From: Symbiodinium natans
Taxonomy: Eukaryota; Sar; Dinophyceae; Suessiales; Symbiodiniaceae
Length of the DNA: 64,000 bases
Reading direction: 5' to 3'
Assembly (NCBI GenBank): GCA_905221605.1
Contig: CAJNDS010000114.1
Coordinates: 363,355 to 427,354 of the forward strand
Shown here: positions 49,053 through 61,869 of the stretch, piece after piece
Position numbering within the stretch: position 1 is the stretch's first letter
Layout: every line of letters begins with the position of its first letter
Position numbers and translations under genes: made by a program
Notes under the pieces: model-generated
The model's input: only the letters and a program-made list of their open reading frames with translations
Databases searched by the model: none
Told to the model about the DNA's origin: nothing

Positions 49053-50990
49053 AGAGTTGTGTAGGTTTTTTCTGTGGCATGGTGGCAGGTTTCCATGGCA
49101 GGGTGGGGGGATCCATCATCGGTTCACGCTTCTGATGAAGCCGAGGGCACTTGCGCTTGCCGTAACTTGCTCTGTCTCCCAGGCTAATCTAGCCTCCCGA
49201 ACTAGATCACTAGTCCTTTGCTCCTGCGGCACTGTAAAGGCTGTTGCACCAGGCGTCAGAGGTTGCAAGTACCCCGTGCAGGACATGGTCCTTGAGTCTT
49301 TGGTTTTGCTCTCTTCGTCCATCTACTATTTGTTAGGCAGCACACATGCGACCGCGGCATTGGAATTCCTTTCGCTGCAACTTCTTGCAAGAGTCGAGTT
49401 GGCTGGCTGCAGTAGTTGAGGAGGAAACAAAGCGACATCACAAGAGCGTTGCTGGCAGGCCGTTGAATCACGCAGCTCTTGTCTGCAGCTTAGGCCCAAG
49501 TCGCCAGGACATTTTTCGCCGTCATTCTAACAGCCTCAGCACCTTCGGTTCTGTAAGGCATGCCAGCAAGCTTGATGCAAGCTTCAGCACAAACTGCAGA
49601 CTCTGAGCCCTCTGGTATCTCTGGTATCTCTGGTGGCAGAGCATGCGGGGGGGCTCTTTGAGGTCTTGAGCCGTAGCAGTCAACCATCCTTGCATCATCT
49701 CAAGTCTTGTCGCGTGACGTCATGCTTGCCCGTAACGATCATCGGCACAGGACGAACTGTTTGCGCGAGTCAAGTTTCAGATCAGGGCACGAAAGGGCAA
49801 GCAACGAGACCAGGAATATCCATCACACCAACATGCCAGTGCGAAATCGCAGGGAGCAGGAATGTGCCAGTCGCTCTCAATTCAGAGTAGCATCTCTTGA
49901 AGGTCCGGACTACAGATGCAAATTCTTCAACCCCAGGCACGTGCAGGATGAGAGCTGTGTAGGCTTTTGTAGCCTTTGGGGCGGGCATCCATCATCGGTT
50001 CAGGCTTCTGATGAAGCCGAGGGCACTTGCGCTTGCCGTAACTTGCTCTGACTCCCAGGCCAATCTAGTCTTCCGAACTAGATCACTAGTCCTTTGCAAG
50101 GGCGTTCGCGCCCACAGGCAATCAATCAATCAATCAATCCTTTGCTCCTGCAGCACTGTAAAGGCTGTTGCGCCAGGCGTCAGAGGTTGCAAGTACCATG
50201 TGCAGGACATGGTCCTTGAGTCTTTGGTTTTGCTCTCTTCGTCCATCTACTATTTGCTAGGCAGCACACATGCGACCGCGGCATTGGAATTCCTTTCGCT
50301 GCAACTTCTTGCAAGAGTCGAGTTGGCCGGCTGTAGTAGTTGAGGAGGAAACAAAGCGACATCACAAGAACGTTGCTGGCAGGCCGTTGAATCACGCAGC
50401 TCTTGTCTGCAGCTTAGGCCCAAGTCGCCAGGACATTTTTCGCCGTCATTCTAACAGCCTCAGCACCTTCGGTTCTATAAGGCATGCCAGCAAGCTTGAT
50501 GCAAGCTTCAGCACAAACTGCAGACTCTGAGCCCTCTGGTATCTCTGGTATCTCTGGTGGCAGAGCATGCGGGGGGGCTCTTTGAGGTCTTGAGCCGTAG
50601 CAGTCAACCATCCTTGCATCATCTCAAGTCTTGTCGCGTGACGTCATGCTTGCCCGTAACGATCATCGGCACAGGACGAACTGTTTGCGCGTGTCAAGTT
50701 TCAGATCAGGGCACGAAAGGGCAAGCCACGAGACCAGGAATATCCATTGCACCAACATGCCAGTGCGAAATCAGCAGGAATGTGCCAGTCGCCCTCAATT
50801 CAGAGTAGCGTCGCTTGAAGGTCCGGACGACAGATGCAACCGCAAAGAGCCGGGCGGGAGGGTCTTCAGCCCCAGGCACGCGCAGGATGACAGCTGTGTG
50901 GTCTCTTGTGGCCTTGATGAGGCCTGGTGGCAGGCTTCTGATGAAGTCTAGGGCACTTGCGCCTGCCGCAGCTGGCTTTGTCTTGTCATC
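49053..50990 (+). repeat. Tandem duplication of a ~0.9-kb unit (two full copies plus a partial third)
   Basis: Unit 1 (about 49053-49950) and unit 2 (about 49951-50889) are about 95% identical over 49131-49910 and 50007-50830. A partial third copy (about 50889-50990) repeats the unit start, including CTTCTGATGAAG and GGGCACTTGCG. Unit 2 carries a 47-bp insertion with (AATC)n (50097-50143) and loses a few bases near 50775. Frames at 49346-49606 and 50270-50530 are shared, but differences between copies are not biased to silent sites. I do not call them genes. Confidence 0.88.
50119..50139 (+). repeat. (AATC)n microsatellite inside unit 2
   Basis: Five AATC tetramers within an insertion absent from unit 1. 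Confidence 0.85.
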
Positions 50991-53330
50991 TTGTGCTGAA
51001 ACATACTGAAGCATTCGTCGCGCCATTCGAGATCCCTTTCAGGGGATTGTCGCTCTTGTGCCCGTGTGTTCATGCACAGCAGCCCTTCCATGCTGCTCGA
51101 GACATGCTAGCAGCAACTACCGAAATCAAGCAGGCAAATCTCGAGAGCGCCTTGGACACAAGGGGAGTTCGAAGGGTTTAGGCACCTCGCAAAGGCCTTA
51201 GTCATGGCCCAGCCTCTCGACAAAAACCTACTCAGCTCGGGTCAAGCGCCAGGCCTTCGACAAGTTTACGGCGTCGAGCGGGATGACTCGGAACTTCGTT
51301 CAAGGTAACGGACATAAACCCATTCCCGTCTCCCTTTCCCTTTGCTCACTCCCTACTCCCCTCCAGCCCATGCAGGACCCCGCGCTGAGTTTCCACAGTG
51401 CAGGTTGGGGGATCATCGTGAGGTTTCTTGGTCCCTCAGGAGCCCCTCGTGGGAGATTTGAAGCACAGTAGGCGGTCAAGGTCGATCAGGGGCATGCTGG
51501 ACACCCAAGAGCCTCAGATGACACTGAACCTTCACCGGCGTGCCCAAAGGAAGCTGCTCTGCGTGCGCAAGCGGGTTTTGCAGGGAGAGAGGGGGCTCTT
51601 CTGTCGCAGCCTTGGCAGCATTTGGCAACAGGCTTGCAAGTTTTTCAGCGGAACGTTGAGCCATTCTCGGCCTGTTCTGGTCATTTGCAAATCTCAGACC
51701 ACACCTTCGGCGAGCCAACTATTGAGAACACTATTGAAAGCTGCTCTGATCCAATCGTGTTCCACAAAGCCCCCATGCGGATCCACGCAGATTCGCCATC
51801 TCCACCTCATCATTGGCATTCGAATCCCTAGGGCGTTTGTCCGTCCAGGCATGGCAGCAGTGACCCCCAAGCTGATCACCGATCTTCATCCAGTCATGTG
51901 TAGGCAAATCGAGGGTGTGTTTCGGACAGTTTGGGCGCAAGCAAGTGCTCGGGTTCTCTCCAACATCCACGGGAGGACATCCCTTCAAGTTCCCAGAGTT
52001 CCCGCGTTGCAATTCTGTTCCGAACCGGAAGGCAGTCTTTGAGTTGACTCTGCCTTTGAAATGCCGCACTGCGGGGCCTTGAATGCCGCTGGAGGCAGTT
52101 GGGCACCTTAGGATGCTTTGGACAATTTTAGAAATAGGCCCGCAGCTGCATGTTGAGACACGGCAAGTGTAGGATGTCAGCCATGTCAGCTGCCTCCACG
52201 CGCGTCGCTGCGCCGAAAGGAAGCGATCACAGGCACAGGGCTCATTAGGATCATTAGGCTCAACAGGCTTGCGGCCTTGGAACCATGCCGGCGGAGGAAA
52301 TTCAAGTCTGCAGAGCAGCCGATGTACAAGCTAGGCAGCTTGCTGCGGTTGCCATGCAAACCATGGCAAATCTCAACGCAGGCGAGTCAGCTTTTGAAGC
52401 TGCGCTCCTCATGCACATCCATGCGCAGCGGCAAGCACCGGGCAGGCTTCGTCCGAGTTTCGGGTCTTCGTCGAAGCTTCGTCGACGATCGCCTTTGTAG
52501 TCGACAGGCGCCCTTCGTCCGGGGTTTGCCCAAGCGTTGGCCGTCCGCATCTGGTGGTTCATCGCTGTGGAAATGGGCCAAGAGGCTCGCAAGGTTGCCG
52601 GCAGAACGTTGAGACACTGGTTTCGACTCGGCAGATCTTCCGGAGTCGGAGTCAGCAAGTCCGGCATTGAAATCTTGCAAAAGCGAATCGTGATCAGGGT
52701 TTAGGGCTTCGGGTTAGTATCATGGAGATGCTTTGCCCTCTGGTCAGTCGCAGCCTATGAGAGCGTTCAGACCCTCAATGTCGGGCCGTTCGGCTTGCTC
52801 TATATCAACATCTGAAGAGTCCCTTCTGGCTGATTCCTGGCTGGTTCTGGCCCATCTCGCCGTATGGGCAGGTGAAGGTTTGCAGGACAGCGGCTTCCTC
52901 GAGACCACAACCTGGCAGTGGTGGCACAACAATGTCATGTGCCTTTGCACGTCTTCTGAAGTGCAGAGCCTGGGTGCGGGCCTGAGAAACTTGAGCAACT
53001 TGAGTATGCTTCTTTGAACTCCCAGCCGAATCGGGACCAAAGAGCAGGACTTCAGAGGCTTCAGAGGCTTTCAGAGCACCGGCAACGCTGGGGACCAGAC
53101 CAGCTCACCGGTCGCTGCCGGGTTTTGACGGGCTTTGCGCCGGAAGTGGCGTGGAACACAGGCTGGCACCTCACCGAGTTCGAGCCAGACATTGCAGCTG
53201 TCTCTGCCACCTTACCGGAAGGGAGCCAGATGTGCTCGCTTTTGTGTGCTAGCACATGTCCGAGGCGCTCGAGCCGCGCTGGCATGGAGGTAGCCAGGTA
53301 GCCACTGTTCACAGAGCCACGCTGATTCGG

Positions 53331-53378
53331 GATCGTCATCATCGTCATCATAGTCATCATCGTCATCATCGTCTTCAT
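53331..53378. repeat. (ATCATCGTC)n microsatellite
   Basis: About five nonamers. Gives a spurious Met/Thr repeat frame on the minus strand. Confidence 0.85.
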
Positions 53379-54176
53379 GTGCTTGACATGGCGAGCTGGA
53401 GCAGGGACTCTCGAAGACTATGCAGGACTTAGATGTTGTTGGCGCTGGCCTATGTCAACTCCATTCTTCTCCCGTTTAAGTGTTATGCGCGAATGCCGCT
53501 TATTGAGCTTGTGAATGAAGGCAGAAGAATTGGGAAACAAATGTTTGCCTCACTGTGAATGCGTATTGAGTTGAATCCCCAGGCTCCGAGCTTTGCAGGA
53601 AGCCTCGAAAATGCCAAGAGCATGTCTTTCTGGCCATGGCCGTCCAGGAACGTACAGCTTCCTCTTCTGTCAAGCAGCCTGTCATGGACTAGCCTTTCCT
53701 GGCTGGGTCGGTGCTACTCGGACATTGCTGCTTGGCAACCTTCGTTGGCATCTGCAGACTCGCACCTTGAGGTTGGGACCAACTCCCACGGCTCTCTCTC
53801 GCAAACTGGTCTGGACAGGGTTCTGAAAAGCAAAGGCTTTTTTCGTCAGTCGGCCCCCCAAAAAAGTCCACAGTCCTCGGCAAGGAGGTACTTGCCGGCT
53901 TCTTACAACAGAGTAACATAGTGTTTTGGTGTGTTCGGAACTAGCTCGTCTTTTGATATGCTGGCAAAAAAACCTCAGCTGGCAAAAAAAACTCAGCAAC
54001 TCCAGAAAGACAGAGTAGACTGGGCCAGACTGCGCAGGCTTTCCGACAAAACCGTGTGGTAAGCGCAGGCGCACACGCAGGAGCGCACGCGAAAGCGCGC
54101 CGGAACGTCCGTGGCAGTCTCGGCCAGGAGCTTGGCCCGTGGACGAGTAGCCGCTGCAGCTGGCTTAGCCAACTGA

Positions 54177-54220
54177 GGCCCTTTAGGGCCCTTTAGGGCC
54201 CTCTGTAGGGCCCTCTGTGG
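54177..54220. repeat. GGGCCCTTTA/GGGCCCTCTG tandem repeat
   Basis: About four degenerate 10-12-mers with a self-complementary GGGCCC core. Confidence 0.7.
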
Positions 54221-55216
54221 GCGCTCAGAAGGGGCGTCGGCGAAGCTAGCACGCCGCATGCTGCGTCACTTCGGGAACTCCTTGGGGGCTTCTTGGGAGA
54301 AAGGCGCGCAGGTGTCTCTTCGGAGTGAGGCGGGTAATGGGCCCGTTGCCCGAGTCGCCCCCGAACTTTGGAGCGGCTCCTCTTTGTCCAGTCCGAGTCT
54401 CTTCAGTCGCTCCGCCACTTCAGCCTCACCCCCGAGGTACGTCTTTGACGCAGCAATACTGTCGCCGCCCGCTCCGTAGGCTCCGTCGGCTTTCCAGGCT
54501 CCATCCCCGTGCATCCCATTGTGCATCAGTGGACTTCTCCCGAAGCTTCGGAGACTGGGAAAAACGCCACATGTCCTCAGCTTCGACAGACAAGAGCTCC
54601 GTGATAAGGCAGCAGACGAAGTCTTGGTATCGTTACATGGACCGCAAGCGTCGTATGGGGCTTGCAACATGGGCCACGGTGTGTATTTCCGACTTTCCAG
54701 CCCCCGAAGCTAGCTTCAGGAGCCCTGACAGCTCGTGATAGCTGAAGTGTGGCATCCTTCAGGGCATCGAGGCCCACAGCCTTCGGCATCCCACTTCTAT
54801 TTCATCGCACCCCGCAGGCACGTGCCTTCGTAGGCTCACCAGGCTCACCTTCGAAAGGTCAAGCGCTGAGCAAAGGCACCGTTGCTTCGACCATCGGCCG
54901 GCTTCGGTGCCAGAAGAAAAGAGGCAAGCGGTACCCGGAAAGGGTGGCCTTTGCATTGTAAGCACCGTCTGAAAGAAGCTGTAGTCGCAGAGCTTGCAAG
55001 CCAGGCAAGCAAGCATCATCCTGCAGCATGTTCTGGTGCTTGACCTGCATCTATACTCAAAGACGAAATTCAGAACTCTCTCGTTCGCGGAGTTCATGTT
55101 GCTCATGTTCCTGTCTCCCACCCTGAGCGAAGCAAGCGAAGCAATGGGCAGGCAAGGGTTCAAGAAGTTCAAGCACGTGCTCTCTGCACATCTCTGCACA
55201 TCTCTGCACAGTCTGC

Positions 55217-56180
55217 TTCCCGAGCCCCTGGCATCACCCATGATGGGAGACATGGCTGCGTGTCTGGACTCGCGCTACCCAGCGTCCTTTCCCAAGGCCA
55301 AAGGCAACCAAGTTGCGCACGCTTGGGTGCCACCCTTGCGCATGGATGCCCTACTTGCTGCAAGTAGGATGTTCTGCCTCGCAGTCGGGAGCTGCATCCC
55401 GGCATGGATCCAGCGTGTGCAGTGCAGGAGATGTAGGATCCGGATTCCCTGAGGCTGAGGCCATCAGTTCGAACGGGAGCAATCCTCCATCTTCAGGGCC
55501 CTGGGGCCACGATGGGTCAAAAGTGCGCAGAGCGATGCCCCTGCAGATGAGTCCCTCCACACCTTTCGTGGCGGGCAGCGTGCACACAGATTGTAGTGAC
55601 CTCATGCTCCAATATGCTCCACGCGTTTTGAGGTGCTTACCTGTGTTGAGCATGTACACTTCATTGCGCCGTGCAAATGCTACACTGAGGTTCCAGCAGA
55701 GGTCTGTGCAACACTACTTTGCCGCCTGCCGAGCTCAGGGACGATGTCCTGCTTGCTGCCTCCCCGAATCTGATGCAGATGGCGACATGCTGTGATTCGT
55801 TCTGCCGGGTTGCTGGTCCGATGGCGGCCAGCCCTTTTCCAGAATGCCTGGCAGTACTGCATAGCTTCACGGCGCAGCTTCTTTGCAAACTCAAGCAACC
55901 TCGTCTACTGCACGCTTGCACGAAGCCTCCCTTGTCCCCTGTGCTACTAGCACTCGGCTTGTCCGGCTTGTCCTTCGTGGCTTGCACTTGCATGTTTGAT
56001 GATATGTTTGCGACCGACCAGGATGTCGTAGAGGCGGCCAACGAGCTCATGGGTGGAGTAGCAGAATCCTGGTGATTCTGATGCCGTGAGCAGTCAATCT
56101 TCAGTTCCAAGAAGCCGAGCTCATGTCTGTCAAAGAGAAGTTTCCATGAGATTCTGCTCGTGTGGTGCCAGCGAGAAGCC
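55217..56180. repeat. Dispersed ~1-kb duplication, copy A
   Basis: Matches 60880-61860 at about 90%. Both start with CATCACCCATGATGGGAGAC and run through GCCGAGCTCATG...GAAACTTCTC. The copies differ by several indels, including a 15-bp gap at 55746 relative to copy B that keeps frame on + . A minus-strand frame (55898-55680; LEFAKKLRREA, AFWKRAGRHRTSN) is also kept in copy B and reads like a helical exon, but amino-acid changes between copies are as common as silent ones. No function recognised. Confidence 0.85.
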
Positions 56181-56934
56181 TGCAGTGACGTGCAAGTTCA
56201 TGCGACGCAGTCAGAAGAACCTGATCTGCTCTGCATAGCTCTTTTCGTGGCTCTTCTGTCCCAGAGACGGAGAAGCTGCGGAATGTTCTGAACATGGTGT
56301 GCGCAGCGACATTTGACAGCAGATGTCCAGGTTCTTTGCGTATCCTTGTGGGCAGGACGGCTTGGTGGGTCAAGCCTTCTAACGCAAGTCGTTCGGCAAG
56401 AATGGAATCATTCGAACACCTCGAAGGTGACACGCGGCTGCTCTGCTTAGCACCTTGAAGCCTTTGAAGCCTTTGAAACGATTGAAGCCATGTGGAACAA
56501 GTGCACAGTTTGGCCCCTGTCAGCACCTCGCGACATGTTTGCTACAACTTGCAAGCAGCGACTGGAAGCAGTGAATGGATGCTCAGGTGCATCTTAAGGC
56601 CATGAAAGCAGCGGAGCAGCTCCCGGGGCTGCAACGGGTGCAGACACGCAGGCGTTCCTACTGGAGTGGCCGACGAATCTTGTTCTTGACCTACCGCACC
56701 TACAGGCTCTTGACAAAGTGTTGCTTCTGCATCACGCGGTTCAGCGTGGCGTGCGTGCCCGCAAATGTACGCTTGCATACTTGCTGCACAGTGGCAGCGC
56801 GCAGTCGTTCCTGAATGCGGTCGCCCACGACTCGCCCGGTAGATCACAGGCATCACGCTGTTGCAGGCCACTTGCAAGAGCAGAAACCACCGACTCATTG
56901 CTGGCATCTTCCGTCTTTGAAGCCACATTGAGCG
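56181..56934. other. No gene recognised
   Basis: Only short overlapping frames. A CCTTTGAAG repeat of three units near 56458. Confidence 0.35.
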
Positions 56935-58570
56935 TCGGCCCAGTGCTGCAGCTGGAGCCTTTAGAGCCGTCCGCATGGCGCACCACTGCAGCCTCCCACC
57001 CCATGAACAACCGCGCATGGATGTCCATGCAATGGCCGATGCGTGTGACCTGCTGTATAGTGCAGAACTTGGCCGTTGGAGACGTAGATCGTCTCGTGGC
57101 TTCTGCAACTCCTCAAATTGCTATGTCCGTTGACTTCAACAAGCAAACCGACCAAGCAAAGAAGCCTCGACAAACATAAGCCCAAAATTGCGTAAGATAC
57201 ATGATGCATGGGACAAGCCGCCCTGTCTTCTTGATGCGCTCTTTCGCTTGTAGGTCGCACTGCAGGAAAATGAGAGCTCGCAGGACATCCTACGCGCAGG
57301 TGGCTGCTTGTTTTTCCTTTTTCAAGAAGGATCCGGCACCTCTTTCCGTAACTCTGGGGGATGGTTGCGGAGTAAGCTGCGAAATAACTGCTCAAACCCA
57401 CCCGGCTGGTTCGAGCAGATTTATTAGCTTCGACCGCGAAGGTTTGCATAAGCTTTGCGTATACTTTTCCTCCACATAGGTTTGCATAGGTTTGTGTGTG
57501 CACATGCATGTTGGCTTGAAGGCATTTCGCTTTGCAAGTGCCGTAGTAGACAAAGTAACCTTTCGCCTCGGCTTGCGTAAGTTTTGTTCGTGGAAGGCGC
57601 GCCGCGTAAGCCATAGGGTTTTTCTTCACGGCCCAATCAAGTCGTCACCCTCTCCTGATCCTTATGCACATCATGATTCAACCGTGATTGCTGAGGCAGT
57701 AGTTCAATAGGGCCAGACGTCTTTCTCTCCCTCGTCCCGCAGCTCACGACGTGCGTCCCCCCTCTCCAACCAAAGGGAGGGAATGTCGCAGTTCAGCCTT
57801 AACATTGTCCCGGAGTGTTCGGCTGTCTTTGAAACCGAGTCGCCAGACCCTTTGGAGTTGTCCGCGTGGCGCACCACTGCTGCCCCCACCCCATGAACAG
57901 CCGCGTGTCGATGTTCAAGTCTTTTGCTGCCAGCGGCTGAGAGCAAGCATCGCTGTTGTCGTGCATGCAGAAGTTCCCTGTTGCAGTGCCGACGTAGATT
58001 ATTTCGAGGCCTCTGCAACTCAACATGCAATGTGCCAAGAAAGTGCACGTTGGCATGCTGAAAGAGCAGGGAGACACAAGCCAGCCAACAATTGCGAAGG
58101 ACACACGGCGCAATGCCGCCCTGTCCTCTGGTGCGCTCTCTTTCGGTTTGTAGGTCACACTACGAAACAATAAGAGCTCGTAGTGCATCCCATGCACAGC
58201 AGGCTGTCTGCCTCTCCTATTTTGCACCTATTTCGGTGACTCTGGGGGCGGTTGCGAAGTAGGTCTGGAAAGTCGCCTCGTCATGATTGAGGGCTCGCAG
58301 AACCAGTTTTCTGAGACTCTGTTGACGGACGAACTTGCGGCTTGACACTGCAACCCTGAGTGCTGGGACACTGGCTCAATGGGGCCAAACCTCTTTCTCC
58401 CCCCCCTCCCGACGCAGTTCAGCGTGATTGTCGGCTCAACCACCCGGGGTGTTCGCCCGTCTTTGAATCCACGTCGGCCCAGTCCTGCAGCTTGTGCAGC
58501 CTTTGGAGTTGTCCGCGTGGCGCGCCACTGCTGCCCACCCCATGGGCAGCCGCGTGTCGATGTGCCAGTC
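56935..58570. repeat. Three diverged copies of a dispersed repeat
   Basis: Copies at about 56935-57330, 57815-58215 and 58440-58570 (truncated). Shared words are GTCCGC[GA]TGGCGC[AG]CCACTGC, CACCCCATG[GA][AG]CA[GA]CCGCG, ACGTAGAT and CGCTCTTTCG/CGCTCTCTTTCGG. Copies 1 and 2 are only about 65-70% alike, so the family is old. Minus-strand peptides such as RLFMGW recur but with broken frames. Confidence 0.65.
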
Positions 58571-58965
58571 ACGAAAGCGAGGTCCGTCGGAGCTCTAGCA
58601 GCCGTGTTGGTTTACAAGTAAGCTGTCGTGGGAAAGTGGCACAAGACCTCTACTGCCCGATATATCGGGGATTTAAGAGTCGGCCGGGGATTGCCCCCCC
58701 GAGTGGTCCGATATGTCGGACCAAACTTTTGGGAGCCTTGGTGAGTTAGTGTGTTGCTCCCAATAAGTCCCGACATGGTTGAGGCGGGCGGTGGCCCTTG
58801 GCCCCCTCCACCCCCTTCCCTTGGGCCTTCGGCTAAGCTGCCTGTGTTGACTGTTGTGGGCGCGCTTTCAGACCCATGAAACATCCGCCGTCGCTAAACT
58901 TGCCTGCTAGCGTGTGCCAGCTTTCAGAAGCTGCCGAAGTTGCAGATTTTTTGCAGCGCCGATGC

Positions 58966-59075
58966 GGGGGTTCCTAAATTAGGGGTACCTTATTGGGGCC
59001 CTTATTGTAAGGGAATCCTACTATTTGGGGGATCTGCATTGGGGGTCCCTATCTTCGTAAACCCCCATGTAGATG
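58966..59075. mobile_element. Short dispersed repeat with GGGGTACCTTATTGGGG core, copy 2
   Basis: Matches 5483-5550 and continues with a second half in which GGGGGTCCCTATCTTCG faces AACCCCC, an imperfect foldback. Copy 1 likewise continues into a GTTTGGG/CCCAAAC inverted pair (5565-5590). Same family as proposed for 3545. Confidence 0.5.
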
Positions 59076-59079
59076 ACAT

Positions 59080-60832
59080 GGACGACGTAGACGACGCTGA
59101 CCACTTTAAGGCCTCCTTGCAACTCCAAAGCAAGTCCGCGCAACCCTTGCAATGTCTGAGCAATCTTACAAACTGAAGTGCAGACAGGGAGAACTGCGGT
59201 GCAAAAGTTTGAGTGCAGAGCGCCACTCATATCAGCTCAGGAAAGTGGCCATTAAGTAGGCAGGACGAATAAACCCATCGCTGTTGTGGCTGGGTTTCCG
59301 TGGATTCTCCATTGGAAACAACCATGTGTGGGGAAAACGTGTGGTGAACATGCACTCCGCATGCGCACTTGTACATCCTACATTCTGCCGCTGGTCCGTG
59401 GGCTTCGGAAAATGTCCCGAGAGCGCGTTGCTTGAGGCATTTGAGGCTGCTCGCATGTCCCAGCTTCCCGAAACTCGGAGTTAAGTCCACGATCCTGCAC
59501 GGGATCCATGCCCGTTCCTTCCTCTTAAGAGCCACAGAAGTGGAGAAGGCCCGCATTCATAGCGCTTGGCATCTGTTGGAAGACTAACCTGGGGGCCCTT
59601 AAACATCTCCTTGTGTTCAGTTCACAGAAGTTCCTGGGATGCGTGTCGGTTTGCCCTGAGAACTCCAGCCGCGGTGTGTTTGGGCACCGGGTACAGGGCA
59701 TCTTGACATCCCTCAGACCTGCTCTCCCTTCGAAGCCTGCTCCTCATGAATACTTGCAGATAGAACGCGTGTGATGTCAATCTTGGTATGTCTTCGTGCT
59801 TCGTGTTGCACGGTGTGCTCGCATTCTGCCAAGGTTGCGAGGCTCAGGGTATCGCCGCATCGCCATTAGAGCGTCCTGTGTCGGATGACAGGGACGTGCC
59901 CGAGTTCAGATGCAACTCTACAGCCCATGTCTGGCACGAACAAGGAATGTGGATGCCAACGCATCTGCAATGTGACACCATGAGACCTATTCTTTTTTCC
60001 AGGGGGTTGAGAAAGAGGGGGCTGTGCCTGAGCCTGAACACAGAGGCCTGTGCGGAGTAGACATGTCCTGGCACCCACCTCCTTGATGACTCACTTCGGA
60101 GAAAAAACGGTGTCTGGAGATGCCAAGCGGCGACTCTCAGCCCGTTCTCCCCCATGCTGTTCCACGCATGTTCTCATGGGTTCCTGGCTGCGAGGCAGGC
60201 TCCTCCCTTGTGTGCTGCACCTGCCTTAAAGCCTTAAAGCCTTAAGTTGCACCATTCGGCAGTTTACAGGGATTGTTTCTGGGTCCCAATGACAGCTCAA
60301 AGGCCGAAGATGCTAAGACAGCTAGTCGTCGCTGAGTCCGTTTGCTCGCCCTTCTCCATCGCTCTTCCTAACTCGCCACGAAGCTTCGGAAGCTTTCGCA
60401 GTATTTCTTAGATTCGAGTTAGCCCTGCCACTGCAAAGCCAGTTTCGGACAGCCCGTGCTGTCCGTCCGAAAGCTGTCCATCCGAAAGGTTTGCGAATGT
60501 GCGCAGTCTCGATGTGTGCTAACAGCTCGAAGGGTCTGGAAGGTTCACGATGAAAGTGTCAGTTTCGGTTGCACGTCTGCTCCAAGAACAGAGTGAATGA
60601 CGCCAGTCAGTTTAACACATGAGACCTCGTGATGGATGAATGGCGAAGGGCCAGTTGTCCTTCAAGCCATCGCTGGGTGACGGCCTTAGACTAGTCCCTG
60701 TTCGCGTAGGCTTCATGGCGAGCTTGCAATCCTCATCTTGATGACGTCTTAGCTTCTCTGCTCACCACTGCCCCCCCCCGACATGCCCGGGCCCGGCAGG
60801 CTTGCGTTCACCGGCACTGAAAGAAGCTGTGC
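59080..60832. other. No gene recognised
   Basis: Short overlapping frames only. CCTTAAAG trimer repeat near 60225. Nothing else of note. Confidence 0.4.
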
Positions 60833-60879
60833 TTGCAGGGCTTGCAGGCCACACTTAGTCCGTGTTCTCGTCTCCCACC

Positions 60880-61860
60880 CTGGGCATCACCCATGATGGG
60901 AGACATGGTTGCGTGTCTGGACTCGCGCTTCCCAGCCTTCCCCCAAGCTGAAGGCAATCAAGCTGCTGCAAGTAGGATGTTCTGCCTCGCAGTCGGGGGC
61001 TGCATCCCGGCATGGATCCAGCCCCTGCGGAGCAGATGTAGGATCAGAGATGTAGGATCGCGAAAGATTCCCTGAGGCTGAGGCCACCACTGAGAAAGGG
61101 AGTATTCCTCTATCTTCAGGGTCCTGGGGTCACGATTGGTCCAAAAAAAGTGGGCAGAGCGATGTCCCTGCAGATGAATCCCTCTACACCTTTCGTGGCG
61201 GGCAGCATGCACGCAGACTTGATTGCGACCCACATGAGCTGATCTCTTGAGCTAATCCTCCACTCGTTTTGAGGTCGATGGAGGAAGTCGAATATTCGAG
61301 CCCCACTGCTTACCTGAGTTGAGCATGTACACTTCATTGCGCCGTGCAACTGTTTCACTGAAGTTCCAGCAGAGGTCTGTGCAACACTACTTTGCCGCCT
61401 GCCGAGCTCAGGGACGATTCCCCGAATCTGATGCAGGTGGCGACATGCTGTGATTCGTTCTTCCGGGTTACTGGTCCGGTGGCCGCCAGCCCTTTTCCAG
61501 AATGCATGGCAGTACTGCGTAGCTTCACGGGGCAGCTTCTTTGCAAACTCAAGCAACCTCGTCTACTGCGCGCTTGCACGAAGCCTCCCTTGTCCCCTTG
61601 GCTACTAGCACCAGGCTTGTCCGGCTTGTCCTTCGTGGCTTGCACTTGCATGTTTGAGAATATGTTGGCGACCGACCAGGATGTCGTAGAGGCGGCCAAC
61701 GAGCTCATGGGTGGAGTAGCAGAATCCTGGTGATTCTGATGCCGTGGGCAGTCAATCTTCAGTTCCAAGAAGCCGAGCTCATGTCTGTCAAAGAGAAGTT
61801 TCCATGAGATTCTGCTCGTGTGGTGCCAGCAAGAAGTCTGCAGTGATGTGCAAGTTCATA
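60880..61860. repeat. Dispersed ~1-kb duplication, copy B
   Basis: Second copy of 55217-56180, same orientation, 5.7 kb downstream. It lacks about 45 bp near 60960 and 15 bp near 61429 relative to copy A, and diverges after about 61870. Sequence upstream of 60880 also shows short similarity (GCAGGGCTTGCAGGCCA against GCAGAGCTTGCAAGCCA at 54988). Confidence 0.85.
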
Positions 61861-61869
61861 CGAAGTTCG

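Larger units (their letters stand above)
50991..55200. other. No gene recognised
   Basis: Overlapping frames of up to 204 codons (51428-52042) without recognisable motifs. Small repeats at 53331-53378 and 54177-54220. A short CGAAGCTTCG palindrome lies near 52470. Confidence 0.4.
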
